From: Halocatena halophila
Lineage (GTDB): Archaea > Halobacteriota > Halobacteria > Halobacteriales > Haloarculaceae
DNA: 64,000 nucleotides
Reading direction: 5' to 3'
NCBI GenBank assembly: GCA_027563145.1
Contig: CP071307.1
Location: forward strand, 62,001-126,000
Shown in pieces: positions 8,741-17,395 of this stretch. The notes beneath the pieces are model-generated. The model was given only the letters and a program-made list of their open reading frames with translations. It was not told the origin of the DNA and did not search any database. The translations under genes were made by a program, and so were the position numbers. Each line of letters opens with the position of its first letter. Positions within the stretch are counted from its first letter, which is position 1.

Positions 8741-8923
8741 TTAGTTGATTTCATAGTCTTGTTTGTTCTTGATGAAGTATTCTTTATCTTCCACTTGAAG
8801 GTCGTCGAACCGAATGACCGTTTCGCACTCCACGCCGGGACACTCCATGACTCGTTTCGCTTCCAGTACATTTCCAGCGATGACTGTTTTACAATTGGAG
8901 CATGTGTGCGTGATTATTCTCAT
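8741..8923 (-). CDS. 60-aa Cys-rich (zinc-ribbon-like) protein within the rml operon
   Basis: The ATG at 8921-8923 overlaps the rmlA stop as ATGA, and rmlB follows 19 bp after its stop, so it is a genuine operon member. It has HTCSNC near the N terminus (Cys-x2-Cys) and ECPGVEC in the middle (Cys-x4-Cys), suitable for binding one zinc ion; the remainder is charged. I do not recognise a named family. A role in regulating or assembling the sugar-nucleotide enzymes is only inference from position. Confidence 0.6.
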   Translation of the reverse strand: MRIITHTCSNCKTVIAGNVLEAKRVMECPGVECETVIRFDDLQVEDKEYFIKNKQDYEIN

Positions 8924-9993
8924 AATTTGAGGTGGGATCTTTCGCCGACAATGAGCCGTCGGCCTTCGGGGAGATGGTTGGTTGAACTCTTGATATTAGT
9001 GTGCCGTCCAATGAGGCTGTCGACGATGCGACCGCTGGCAGTGATCGTAGAATCACCGATGACGACGCTATTTTCAATGTGGGTGTTTCTCAGGACGGAA
9101 TTCGGTCCAATTGAAGTATACGGACCAACATACGCACCAGCTTTAATCGTTGTGTGTTTGGCAATGGAGACTGGTCCGCGAACCACTGCTCCTCCTTCGA
9201 TGATACTTGAGTCGGCAAGCTCGATTCGGCCATAGGTTTCAGCACCATCTTCGATGTGGCCGTTAATTTCTAGATTCTTATCATCAAGAATGAGTCGATT
9301 AGCTTCGAGAATGTCTTCGGGCTTTCCAGTATCCTTCCACCAGCCAGTAACAATATGTGTGTCAATTTTATATCCATCGTCTAGAATATACTGAATCGCA
9401 TCGGTGATTTCAAGCTCTCCCCGAGAGGACGGCTCGAGTCTGTCGATCGCGTCGAAGACAACGGGTGAAAAAACGTAAATCCCAATGAGAGCGAGGTTTG
9501 TGGCAGGATCACTGGGTTTTTCTATTAGCTCTATAATATTCCCATCGCTATCAACCTCTACGATCCCAAAACGATGTGGATTCTCTACTTTTTGTATGGC
9601 AATCCCTGCCCCATAGGTATTGTTTCTGAAGCTTTCTACAAGGTCACAAATTCCTGTTTTAAGAATATTGTCTCCAAGGTACATTACAAAGTCCTCACCA
9701 TCAACGAAATCCCTTGCACATCCTACCGCGTGAGCAAGACCGAGGGGATTTCCTTGGAGAATATAAGTGATGTCAACCCCATATTCTTCACCATTTCCAA
9801 TAAGATTCTGAATTTCATCACAGCCAGAATTTCCAAGGACGATACCAATTTCTCGTATCTCGACATTCTTGAGGTCCTCAATTGCGTACTCAAGAACTGG
9901 TTTGTTGGCAACGGGAATCAGCTGCTTGGGTCCCGTATGTGTAATGGGACGTAACCGTGACCCAGTTCCACCTGCTAGTATAATGGCTTTCAT
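8920..9993 (-). CDS. rmlA: Glucose-1-phosphate thymidylyltransferase, long archaeal form
   Basis: The 357-residue protein starts with the nucleotidyltransferase signature LAGGTGSRLRPITHTGPKQL followed by PVANKPV. It has YLGDN near residue 95, EKP, and a C-terminal left-handed beta-helix-like part with hexapeptide-type repeats (about 245-350). It makes dTDP-glucose from dTTP and glucose-1-phosphate, feeding RmlB. It is first in a three-gene operon. The long C-terminal domain is usual in archaeal homologues, although UDP-sugar use cannot be excluded. Confidence 0.9.
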   Translation of the reverse strand: MKAIILAGGTGSRLRPITHTGPKQLIPVANKPVLEYAIEDLKNVEIREIGIVLGNSGCDEIQNLIGNGEEYGVDITYILQGNPLGLAHAVGCARDFVDGEDFVMYLGDNILKTGICDLVESFRNNTYGAGIAIQKVENPHRFGIVEVDSDGNIIELIEKPSDPATNLALIGIYVFSPVVFDAIDRLEPSSRGELEITDAIQYILDDGYKIDTHIVTGWWKDTGKPEDILEANRLILDDKNLEINGHIEDGAETYGRIELADSSIIEGGAVVRGPVSIAKHTTIKAGAYVGPYTSIGPNSVLRNTHIENSVVIGDSTITASGRIVDSLIGRHTNIKSSTNHLPEGRRLIVGERSHLKL

Positions 9994-10311
9994 TCTATAA
10001 TAATATGAAATAGATGAATAAATAAATTCCGATAGAATATAGAAGGAATATAGCGAGGTGGTGCTGGCCCCATGCTTTACTCGATAGTTAAATATAAATA
10101 CATAATTACAAAATTATACCATCTATTTAATAATCTATAATTGTATTGAAATTTAATAAATAAAAATACTATGAATAAAATTACACCAAGGAAAATTATC
10201 ATACTAACAGATTGTTTTCCCTCATGTTAATTTTATTAAATATAATTATTAATTTAATTTTTTATATATTTATGATAAGTTTTTAATAGTTATAGAGTTA
10301 ATTTCTATTGG
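9994..10311. other. AT-rich divergent promoter region
   Basis: The 318 bp between divergent rmlA and the DegT-fold gene are extremely AT-rich, with several TATA-like runs (around 10085-10150 and 10255-10290). I see no gene. Confidence 0.4.
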
Positions 10312-11517
10312 ATGTATCTTGGAGAATATCGCGTTCACTACGCAATGGCAAAGTATGACGAACAGGAACGGCAAGCTGTTAGTGATGTCCTTGATCACCC
10401 CAAACTCCTTGTCGGTGGGCCGTACACAGACGAGTTACAACAACGAGTTTCAACCCAATTCGGGAAGGATCACGGCGTTTTGGTGAATTCTGGATCGTCG
10501 GCAAATCTGGTAGCAACAGAATTACTAGATCTTCCGACAGGGTCGGAGGTCATCACGCCCCTCGTGACGTTCTCTACGACGGTTGCCCCCCTCGTTCAGA
10601 AGGGTCTTGTTCCAGTATTCGTCGATATTGGTCTCGGCGATTATCAGCTAGATATCGATCAAGTTCGTGAAGCAATTTCCGAGGATACCGGTGCACTGAT
10701 GGTTCCGTCCTTACTCGGAAATATCCCGGATTATCCGCAGCTCCGGGAGATAGCCAATGATCACGATATCTATCTAGTTGAGGACTCTGCTCACACGGTA
10801 GGTGCGACAATCCAAGGCCAACCGACCGGTGAGTTCACAGATATAACCACCACGAGTTTCTACGGAGCCCACGTCATCACCACTTTCGGTACGGGTGGTA
10901 TGGTTTCGGTCAATGATGACCGCTGGATGCGTCGGGCAAAGAAATTCCGTGGTTGGGGCCGTGCCTCAGCGGTAGAAGAAGAGAACAACATCAATGACCG
11001 GTTAGAAACAGTCTTAGATGGAACCCAATATGATTCGAAGTTCGTTTTCGATGAATTGGGGTATAATCTCATCGCAACTGAGGCCAGCGCCGCGTTCGGT
11101 GTCGAACAGGTCAAAAAGCTACCCAAATTCGCTGATCAGCGGCGGTATATCTTTTCCCAACTGTGCGATTTCTTTAGCGAGTATGAAGAGTGGTTCGTTC
11201 TTCCTTCACAACGGCCAGATGTGACGACCTGTTGGCTGGCGTTTCCTCTCACTATTCGGGAAGCGGCTCCATTCAGTAGAGGTGAGATCGTGAAGCATTT
11301 GGAGCGAAATCGGATCCAAACCCGTCCGCTCTGGTCAGGGAATCTTCTCAAACATCCGGCGTTCGAATCTATCGATGCTCGACTACCCTTTGAGGACTAT
11401 CCAAATGCGAACCATGTGATGGAAAACAGTCTGGTAATCGGTACGCATCAGGCCATGGATGACGACGATGTAAACTATGTAAAAACAACGTTCGAGCGAT
11501 TCTTCGAACAACTGTAA
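10312..11517 (+). CDS. DegT/DnrJ/EryC1-fold PLP enzyme with His at the lysine site; probable sugar 3-dehydratase
   Basis: The 401-residue protein has the aminotransferase fold-type I architecture: NSGSSANLVA (about 59-68), VEDSAH with the PLP-ring Asp158, and SFYGAHVITTFGTGGMV. In aminotransferases the residue after SFxxx is the PLP lysine; here it is His187, as in the 3-dehydratases RfbH/E1 (CDP sugars), ColD (GDP) and SpnQ (TDP). Such enzymes use PMP to remove the C3 hydroxyl of a 4-keto-6-deoxy sugar. Facing rmlA-rmlB, it could act on dTDP-4-keto-6-deoxyglucose toward a 3,6-dideoxy sugar; this is inference. The Cys motif for a 2Fe-2S cluster of E1 is not obvious. Confidence 0.75.
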   Translation: MYLGEYRVHYAMAKYDEQERQAVSDVLDHPKLLVGGPYTDELQQRVSTQFGKDHGVLVNSGSSANLVATELLDLPTGSEVITPLVTFSTTVAPLVQKGLVPVFVDIGLGDYQLDIDQVREAISEDTGALMVPSLLGNIPDYPQLREIANDHDIYLVEDSAHTVGATIQGQPTGEFTDITTTSFYGAHVITTFGTGGMVSVNDDRWMRRAKKFRGWGRASAVEEENNINDRLETVLDGTQYDSKFVFDELGYNLIATEASAAFGVEQVKKLPKFADQRRYIFSQLCDFFSEYEEWFVLPSQRPDVTTCWLAFPLTIREAAPFSRGEIVKHLERNRIQTRPLWSGNLLKHPAFESIDARLPFEDYPNANHVMENSLVIGTHQAMDDDDVNYVKTTFERFFEQL

Positions 11518-11639
11518 TATTTGTTTACGTTGTATCTTATTAAAATCCATAGCTAGGGGATACTATCGCTGTAGAAATTACCATTCTAGGTAATTCGATT
11601 ACCTCGTGATTCTAACACTGATAGTTGCACAACCAAGTG
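11518..11639. other. Short intergenic gap
   Basis: Nothing recognised apart from decayed sequence leading into the following IS remnant. Confidence 0.3.
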
Positions 11640-12465
11640 GTACGCTATGAAGATATTACGTGGAACGTAGCTGGCCAAAACTACAATACCCACCTAATCG
11701 GAATTGAACACGGGGATCACGTCGAGAGAACGACGTTCACTAGCCCGCTAGCGTGGTTCAGGCACGACGCCCATCCTGCCGTAGAAGCGTTGACAAGTGC
11801 AAAGCTCTTGTCGGCAAATCAGAATCGCAGAGCGATTCTGATGACGTTGTCAGATTCCGTTGAAATCTGACTGCTAACCGAGCTTCGCTCGGTGACGTTG
11901 ACGAATTCGGAAATCTCGTTCGCCAGCCTGAAATCACTGATATTTAGTACCATTCATCAGCTAGTGTCCATTGCACTCTACCCTCCGCCCGTTAGAGGAA
12001 TCAAAAGATGATCCCATCCAACGAGAGATTCTTCAGCGAGCAGACGAGCTCACGGCGGAGGCCTAACCTCGCATTTTTCCAGCGTTCTCCCTCGACCGTG
12101 CGGAACGAGCGTCAATAACGGAGGATGCATTCTGGGAGTTACAGACGACCTTGGGTTGGGCGAGAACCTGTGTGCAAACGAGGGAATCCGGAGTTTTCTC
12201 ACTGAATCGACGCGGAGGCAGGCCTCCCCTCGGACTCATTCATCGTCATCACCTTCGCCAATTCTCGATTGAATCGATTTGGGAGATGCACCATGAGATG
12301 ATGCAGCGCCTCCTGGCTGAAACAACGAGCCGGTCGCACTTTCTTGGTGCTGTGTCCGTCGCAATCGATACGACGGAGGGGAGTCCGTTTACTGGCGATC
12401 GGACTGGTCACGAAGACGGAATCATCGGGACAAAGGAGGATAACAACGAGTACTCGCCAGTGTAG
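11640..12465 (+). mobile_element. Degraded IS4-like transposase gene, central part
   Basis: Compared with the near-complete copy at 34960-36912, this contains WFRHDAH (from the N-terminal region), then after a deletion REILQRADELTAEA with a stop inside, DAFWELQTTLG, HRHHLRQFSIES, AIDTTEGSPFTGD (first catalytic Asp) and EDNNEYSPV before a stop. The 5' end and the whole C-terminal half are missing. Several frames are interrupted. Confidence 0.75.
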
Positions 12466-12663
12466 CCGTTCAGGACCGCGGGCGGTCACTGGGTGAGATC
12501 GGGTGTCAGCTGGTGGGTCGTGACCGTAGCACTGCTTCGCTACGGAACAGGTACTGGTTCGCGTCCACGCGCGGCGCGTAGGACCTGTTCTCGCCGTCGA
12601 TGGCGAGCTCCACCAGGTCAAATTCTCGGGGGTTTATGCACAGGTAACCTGAATATATCAAAT

Positions 12664-13650
12664 ATGGATGAAATAGAATTGGTCGGTGATCACTACGAGT
12701 TGGGACGGCAATACGGGCAGATCCTCGACGACGTCGGGTTTGCTCCGGAGCCCCTCTCGACGGAGAAACGCGAGTTCGTTCGTGACTGCGAGCCGGCGGT
12801 GGAAGAACATACACCGTATCTCCGTGAGGAACTCCGCGGTCTCGCGGACGCCGGCGACTGGGATCTCGAACGGATCGAAGCGATGCCGCTCGCTCTGGGC
12901 TACGAGGCCGGGTGTTCGGTGATCGCCGTCTCGGGTGAACACACCGTCGACGGAAACCCCCGGTTCGGCCGCAACTACGACTTCTTTGAATCGTTCGGGG
13001 ACTTCTCGGAACTGTACCGGACGCGCCCGCCCGACCACCTCGCCAGTGTCGGGTGTTCGGATCACTGGGTCGGTCGGCACGACGGGATCAACGAGGCGGG
13101 GGTGGCGATCGGACACACGTTCGTTCCGAATGACGGCTCCGAACCGGGCATCATGTTCGGCCTCGCCGCTCGCGCGGTCCTCGATACCTGTCGGACGGTC
13201 GATGACGCGGTGTCTTTCCTCGAACGCATCCCCCACGCGCGGAACACGAACTTCTTGGTCGCAGATGCCGCTGGTGACATCGCCTCGATCGAAGCGAGCC
13301 CAGAGGCAGTCGCGACGACGCGACCGACCAACGGGTTTGGTGCCGTCACGAATCACTTCCAGTCCGAATCGATGCTCGAGTACGAACGCAGAGAGGAGCG
13401 AACCGAGAGCAGCGAAACTCGGCTCGAAAACCTCGACGGCTGGTTCGACACGCAACGGGATGGATTCGACACGGCCGACGTTCAGCGCGTCCTCACGGAC
13501 CCCGAGAACGGGGTCTGCTCGTGTGCCGACGGGAACGAGGACGATCCGATCCTCACTCTCTGGTCGTGGGCCGTGACGCCCGGTGGGACGCCTAGTATGC
13601 TCGCGAAGGGGTCGCCAACCGATGTGGGATACGAATCGGTCGACCTCTGA
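12664..13650 (+). CDS. C45-family acyltransferase/hydrolase (NTN hydrolase)
   Basis: The start is set at the ATG at 12664; the upstream in-frame extension reads as non-homologous. Early residues DHYELGRQYGQIL, then ALGYEAGCSVIAVSG with a Cys placed like the autoproteolytic nucleophile of acyl-CoA:6-APA acyltransferase (family C45), and later RNYDF and NEAGVAIGHTF match that family. The about 328-residue product would be self-processed and hydrolyse or transfer an amide-linked acyl group. The gene is GC-rich against AT-rich IS remnants on both sides, suggesting separate acquisition. No partner gene is visible. Confidence 0.8.
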   Translation: MDEIELVGDHYELGRQYGQILDDVGFAPEPLSTEKREFVRDCEPAVEEHTPYLREELRGLADAGDWDLERIEAMPLALGYEAGCSVIAVSGEHTVDGNPRFGRNYDFFESFGDFSELYRTRPPDHLASVGCSDHWVGRHDGINEAGVAIGHTFVPNDGSEPGIMFGLAARAVLDTCRTVDDAVSFLERIPHARNTNFLVADAAGDIASIEASPEAVATTRPTNGFGAVTNHFQSESMLEYERREERTESSETRLENLDGWFDTQRDGFDTADVQRVLTDPENGVCSCADGNEDDPILTLWSWAVTPGGTPSMLAKGSPTDVGYESVDL

Positions 13651-13756
13651 ATCGTACTGCCGTCTCCGGTGTCTGTGTGATTGCTGGTCTAGCTCTCTCT
13701 GACAATCGATCGATTGTCATTTCACGTAAGGTCTCCCATCACTAATGGCCCCGCGT

Positions 13757-13856
13757 TCACACGACTACAGAACGGATGATCTTCGCTTCGATCCGTCGGA
13801 GATGGTCGCCGATCGTCCCTCGTGAAACTCCGAGCTCGGCCGTCAAGTTCGAGGTA
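13757..13856 (-). pseudogene. C-terminal tail of an HTH-10 regulator
   Basis: The minus strand reads LTAELGVSRGTIGDHLRR followed by IEAKIIRSVVV and a stop, the end of an HTH-10 domain like that at 2968-3651. The gene is cut exactly where an IS C-terminal fragment begins at about 13857. Confidence 0.7.
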
Positions 13857-14267
13857 GCTACAAGCAGGTTCAGCGGTTCATGGCGAAAACGACTTCGAAA
13901 GACTTCGTCCTCCGATTTTTCTACTTTGCGTTCGCCTGCTTGCTGTATTCGCTCTGGCGGTTAGTCGACCACCTGGTACAGGTGTTCTTCACGGACACCT
14001 GCGGAGACGATCCGTGGGTAACGATGCACGATGTGCTTACATCACTGAAAAAGCGCACTGGCGTAGGATAGTGTCCCGTTCGTTCCGTGATTTCCTAGCA
14101 GAGAGAGCGGCTGGGCTATCTCCATTTTTCAAAATAGTACAATTGGAGAATATTCTTAGCTATTCATCCGCTACTCGATTCCAAATTGGCGATATTAGTG
14201 CTTGGTTCATACTCTGTATGGGTACAAAATACAATGATTCTCAGAAAGTTTCAACTACTGGATACTC
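13857..14267 (+). mobile_element. IS4-like element, C-terminal transposase fragment plus right flank
   Basis: The frame reads YKQVQRFMAKTTSKDF, FYFAFACLLYSLWRLVDHL and ends DVLTSLKKRTGVG with a stop at 14071. About 195 bp of the 3' non-coding flank shared with copies at 6140, 20150 and 36740 follow. It is 5'-truncated at the junction with the broken HTH-10 gene. Confidence 0.8.
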
Positions 14268-14557
14268 CTCAAGTTGAGAAGGTCAGTTCCAATGCATGGA
14301 ATCCACTCCTCACAGGACTGGTAGAATTTGTCATTGGAGTTGTTCTATTAGGCCTTGCTAGCAAGAGAATTTTTGGAATCGGTCAAGTTGGGTCACCACC
14401 TGGCTTTCTCCAACCACTTACTAGCGTAGGGATTCCAGTAGACACACTCTTTCCGTGGGTTGTTTTAATCTTCCAGATACTAATAGGTTTAGCCGCTGTT
14501 TATAGTGGAATAGATAGCTTTCGTGATGTTAGACGGATAAGACAAGCTTCAAAATAA
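14186..14557 (+). CDS. Chimeric membrane ORF: IS flank fused to a 2-TM protein
   Basis: The frame is open from inside the IS right flank through the 33-bp motif at 14268 into a region with clear membrane-protein character: GLVEFVIGVVLLGLAS and later WVVLIFQILIGLAAVY, ending RRIRQASK. The C-terminal about 85 residues are probably the remaining part of a real membrane gene whose 5' end was replaced. Whether it is expressed is unknown. No family recognised. Confidence 0.4.
   Translation: MAILVLGSYSVWVQNTMILRKFQLLDTPQVEKVSSNAWNPLLTGLVEFVIGVVLLGLASKRIFGIGQVGSPPGFLQPLTSVGIPVDTLFPWVVLIFQILIGLAAVYSGIDSFRDVRRIRQASK
14268..14300 (+). repeat. Dispersed 33-bp motif, copy 3
   Basis: This is an exact match to the consensus halves. 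AGTTGA within it pairs with TCAACT of the IS right end 15 bp upstream. Confidence 0.65.
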
Positions 14558-14585
14558 GACGGCGATTCTCAACTTCTTCCACGCC

Positions 14586-14618
14586 CTCAAGTTGCGAATA
14601 TTGATTCCAATGCATCAG
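14586..14618 (+). repeat. Dispersed 33-bp motif, copy 4
   Basis: CTCAAGTTGCGAA, spacer, TTCCAATGCATCAG. It is followed by about 110 bp (14612-14725) that recur at 47690-47790. Confidence 0.6.
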
Positions 14619-14743
14619 AGGTCGGCTAGTTAGATTTGTCATGCATAACTATCAGAGAAATTTAGACTATCGGTATAGATTTCGAGCCAAGCCGTGCATG
14701 AGCAATCTACCTGCCCGACTTCTAAAACAGTATGCGAGTGCTT

Positions 14744-15391
14744 TCACTTCACCACTTCCTGCATCACCCTTGCTTCGGCCTTTCGGAGATGCTCGGCGAC
14801 TGTACCTCGCGAGAGTTCGAGTTTGGCCGCGAGATCACGCTGACCAGCCTTCCGAGGGAGATCATAATATCCTTCATTGATTGCAGCGCGCACGACCTCA
14901 ATTTGACGGTCTGTCAGGTGCCATGCGGGATCGCGCATTCCGGGATGGTAGTCCCCCGTTTTTTCAATCGTCACGTCTACAATTTCGGAGAGATCCGCGA
15001 CGACGTGTTGGAGAGATATGTCTTCACCGAGGAGCGTAAGTTGAAACCCCCGATCGGTATATCTGACTGGCCAGTCCACAGTAATCTTATGAGTATCGAT
15101 GATGTCGATGAGCGCCGTGTCGAGGGTTCCGGGATTCAAGTGTATGTATACAAACCCTGTTTCGCTCGTGGGTATGACCGACACATCTCCCAGCTCTGAC
15201 GTGCATCTCGTAAACCGTTCGATATCGCCAGTGAGTCGGACCAACTCGACAGCAGTTCCATCATCGAGCGGATTGAGATCATAGATCTCTTCATATGTTG
15301 CGATCACTTCGTCAGCTACCTGTACTTGTCTCAGTTCGTTGAATGTCTGGTGAGCGTCACTTGGGTCGATGATCAGGGCCACATATCTCAT
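14744..15391 (-). CDS. HTH-10 (Bat-type) transcriptional regulator
   Basis: The 215-residue protein is a paralogue of the one at 2968-3651: the same MRYV/ITLI-type start, a variable sensor region, then LTDRQIEVVRAAINEGYYDLPRK and an HTH (QRDLAAKLELSRGTVAEHLR) with KAEARVM. It is divergent from the membrane protein gene at 15523, 131 bp away, so that gene is a plausible target. The effector is unknown. Confidence 0.85.
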   Translation of the reverse strand: MRYVALIIDPSDAHQTFNELRQVQVADEVIATYEEIYDLNPLDDGTAVELVRLTGDIERFTRCTSELGDVSVIPTSETGFVYIHLNPGTLDTALIDIIDTHKITVDWPVRYTDRGFQLTLLGEDISLQHVVADLSEIVDVTIEKTGDYHPGMRDPAWHLTDRQIEVVRAAINEGYYDLPRKAGQRDLAAKLELSRGTVAEHLRKAEARVMQEVVK

Positions 15392-15522
15392 AAATTAACT
15401 CTCAATGATGTGTGTAAAGCAGCGTATCTCATATCTCACTCGATATTGCAGGACATATACTCTTAAACTTGCCGAGCATGCATGGCAGTAACTCCACACA
15501 CTCCCGTCCGCATTAGTTAGGT

Positions 15523-16059
15523 ATGAACGATCTGATTTACGTCGCTATCATCGGCTGTGAGATTGGGTTCTGGGTCGTGCTTCTTGCAGGGCTCTCCACT
15601 CGATATTTCCTCGGTCAGCAACGGCTGAGTACAGTGCTACTGGCAGGCGTCCCGCTTGTTGATTTGCTTTTACTGATGTTTACTGTAATCGACCTCAGTA
15701 ATGGGGGAACTGCAACCTCTGCCCATGGGTTAGCCGCGATATATATCGGATTTTCTGTCGCTTTTGGCCATCGCCTAATCCGCTGGGCCGATGAACGATT
15801 CTCCTACTGGTTCGCTGATGGTCCACCACCCACAAAACCACCGAAGACGGGTCGAGCGCACGCTCAACATGAACGCCATCAGTGGGGACGGCACTTTCTT
15901 GCTTGGATAATCGGCTGCGCTCTGCTTCTCGGGGCTGTTGCACTCATAGGTAATTTTGACAGGACGAGAGTGTTAACGGAGATGGCAAAATTATGGAGTG
16001 TCATCCTTGCGATCGATTTTGTCTGGTCATTCAGCTACACGATCTGGCCCAAGGGATAG
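15523..16059 (+). CDS. Integral membrane protein of unknown function
   Basis: The 178-residue protein has about five hydrophobic segments: residues 3-25, 37-58, 66-85, 125-145 and 157-173, with a hydrophilic charged loop (GPPPTKPPKTGRAHAQ) in between. It resembles conserved haloarchaeal membrane proteins but I cannot name a family. It is divergently paired with an HTH-10 regulator. Confidence 0.7.
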   Translation: MNDLIYVAIIGCEIGFWVVLLAGLSTRYFLGQQRLSTVLLAGVPLVDLLLLMFTVIDLSNGGTATSAHGLAAIYIGFSVAFGHRLIRWADERFSYWFADGPPPTKPPKTGRAHAQHERHQWGRHFLAWIIGCALLLGAVALIGNFDRTRVLTEMAKLWSVILAIDFVWSFSYTIWPKG

Positions 16060-16089
16060 GAGTGTCTCACGTGAGAATGGGAGGAGCAG

Positions 16090-16618
16090 ATGATCATCTC
16101 GACGGATTCGTTGCGGATGTCACGACCATCGCGCAGTCACAGTGCGAGCAGTGGGAGAGATACGACGACATCGAGATGCTGATCTGCCATTCCCGATCGA
16201 TCATCTCACGTTCGCTCCACACGATGTGTCCGCTCCGTACGCGGGACCGTACCCAATGTCGGTCCACGTTCGAGCCGGCCTGCTCGCGGAGATCAACGGC
16301 TAGGATGAAACCGCCCTCTACGACTACCTCAGAGAACACCTTTGCTGCGTCAGAATCCCGGCTTCAAGACGCTTCCGAACCAATCAACGTTCTGGCGTGC
16401 ATGGAACGAACGCTTCAGCGAGAAACTCCGCGATGCCGTACAGGAGTGTGCTGACGTGATTGTGATGGCTGCGCGTGCCTGCAAGGTCCCGCTTCCCGAC
16501 TGGATCGACCCACCGCTACCAGATCGGGAAGCTTTCCGTGTCGGAGATTCGCTCGATGGGTCGGTCTTTGCGACCATCGACGTAATCAAGGGCTTCCCAT
16601 TCACGGCGAGCAAGTTCT
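16090..16618 (+). mobile_element. Degraded N-terminal half of an IS4-like transposase (second family)
   Basis: Fragments in several frames: LDGFVADVTTIAQSQ, ETALYDYLREH, LPNQSTFWRAWNERFSE, VQECADVIVMAARACKVPLP and, after an internal deletion, FATIDVIKGFPFT (first catalytic Asp region). It ends at CTCAAGTTGAGG, which contains the first half of the dispersed motif. Non-functional. Confidence 0.7.
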
Positions 16619-16622
16619 CAAG

Positions 16623-16892
16623 TTGAGGTGCGCTCTGTGCGAATTTCATCTCCACGCAACACTCGGTGAAATCGTCCTTGATCATCCAGCTGTTGTTTCG
16701 CTGTTCCACAACCACGGGCTCGATCTTCGATCAGTGCCGCGATGGGAGCTTGACTTCTGTTTCGATGAGCAATACGTCAAACGCATATCTGAGGACTCAC
16801 TTCGTGGGCGAGTCGTGGTATCATGCGACAACGAGATGCTCGAACTCACACTCGGTGAGACAGGCACGGTAATTAACACATCTCATTACTAA
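16623..16892 (+). pseudogene. C-terminal domain of a haloarchaeal ArsR-like regulator (DUF7351-type)
   Basis: The frame reads CALCEFHLHATLGEIVLDHP, then VVSLFHNHGLDL, PRWELDFCFDE and ELTLGETGTV. This matches the C-terminal effector half of haloarchaeal winged-helix proteins with a zinc-finger-like centre. The HTH half is missing: the sequence begins directly at the end of an IS remnant, so this is a 5'-truncated gene even though a start codon happens to exist. Confidence 0.55.
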
Positions 16893-16941
16893 GCTGATTG
16901 GATGTGTTACTCGCAACCCGAGCCCAAACGACGATGCCAAA

Positions 16942-16974
16942 TCCATGCATCGATATCAACATTCGCAACTTGAG
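16942..16974 (-). repeat. Dispersed 33-bp motif, copy 5 (minus)
   Basis: Read on the minus strand: CTCAAGTTGCGAA, spacer, and a diverged second half ending GATGCATGGA. It separates the truncated regulator from the PHP gene. Confidence 0.5.
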
Positions 16975-17196
16975 GCGCACTCGTAGAGCACGTGAAGCGG
17001 ATGCCCAAAGTATTTCTTGGAACAAGTGACCGTCTGGAGGATGAGAGAGACAACAAACAGATTATAGAGCATAATACAGAATTTGCACTATCAGTTATCA
17101 TTGTAGCATATATGAAACTATGTGATATGATGAGTGATGTTCTTGTACTCTGTCCAAAATTCTCTCGTAATACTACTTTCTGAATCATTTATAGAA

Positions 17197-17395
17197 ATGG
17201 CTGAATCTACAACTATCGTTGATTCGTCTGCTAAATATTCCTCTCCAATGGAAGAAATAGAACGCAGTATTGACGGTGCTATGTATTTCAAAGCCGACCT
17301 TCATGTTCACCCACCCGGTTCGCACGACTATAATGCTGATATTTCTGCCAATGAGTTAGTGGATTCTTTCCTTGATGAAGGATTGGACTTGGTTA
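17197..17395 (+). pseudogene. PHP-domain phosphoesterase, first about 65 residues only
   Basis: From the ATG at 17197 the frame gives KADLHVHPPGSHDYNAD and LVDSFLDEGLDLV, the first metal-binding motif (DLHVH) and the start of the second strand of a PHP domain. At about 17390 the homology stops abruptly and the 3' end of the convergent nitrile hydratase operon begins. The rest of the gene was lost at this junction. Confidence 0.65.

Noticed and set aside
12658-13455. Long minus-strand frame opposite the C45 hydrolase
   Set aside because: It is the antisense of a GC-rich gene with clear family motifs; no protein motifs on the minus strand.
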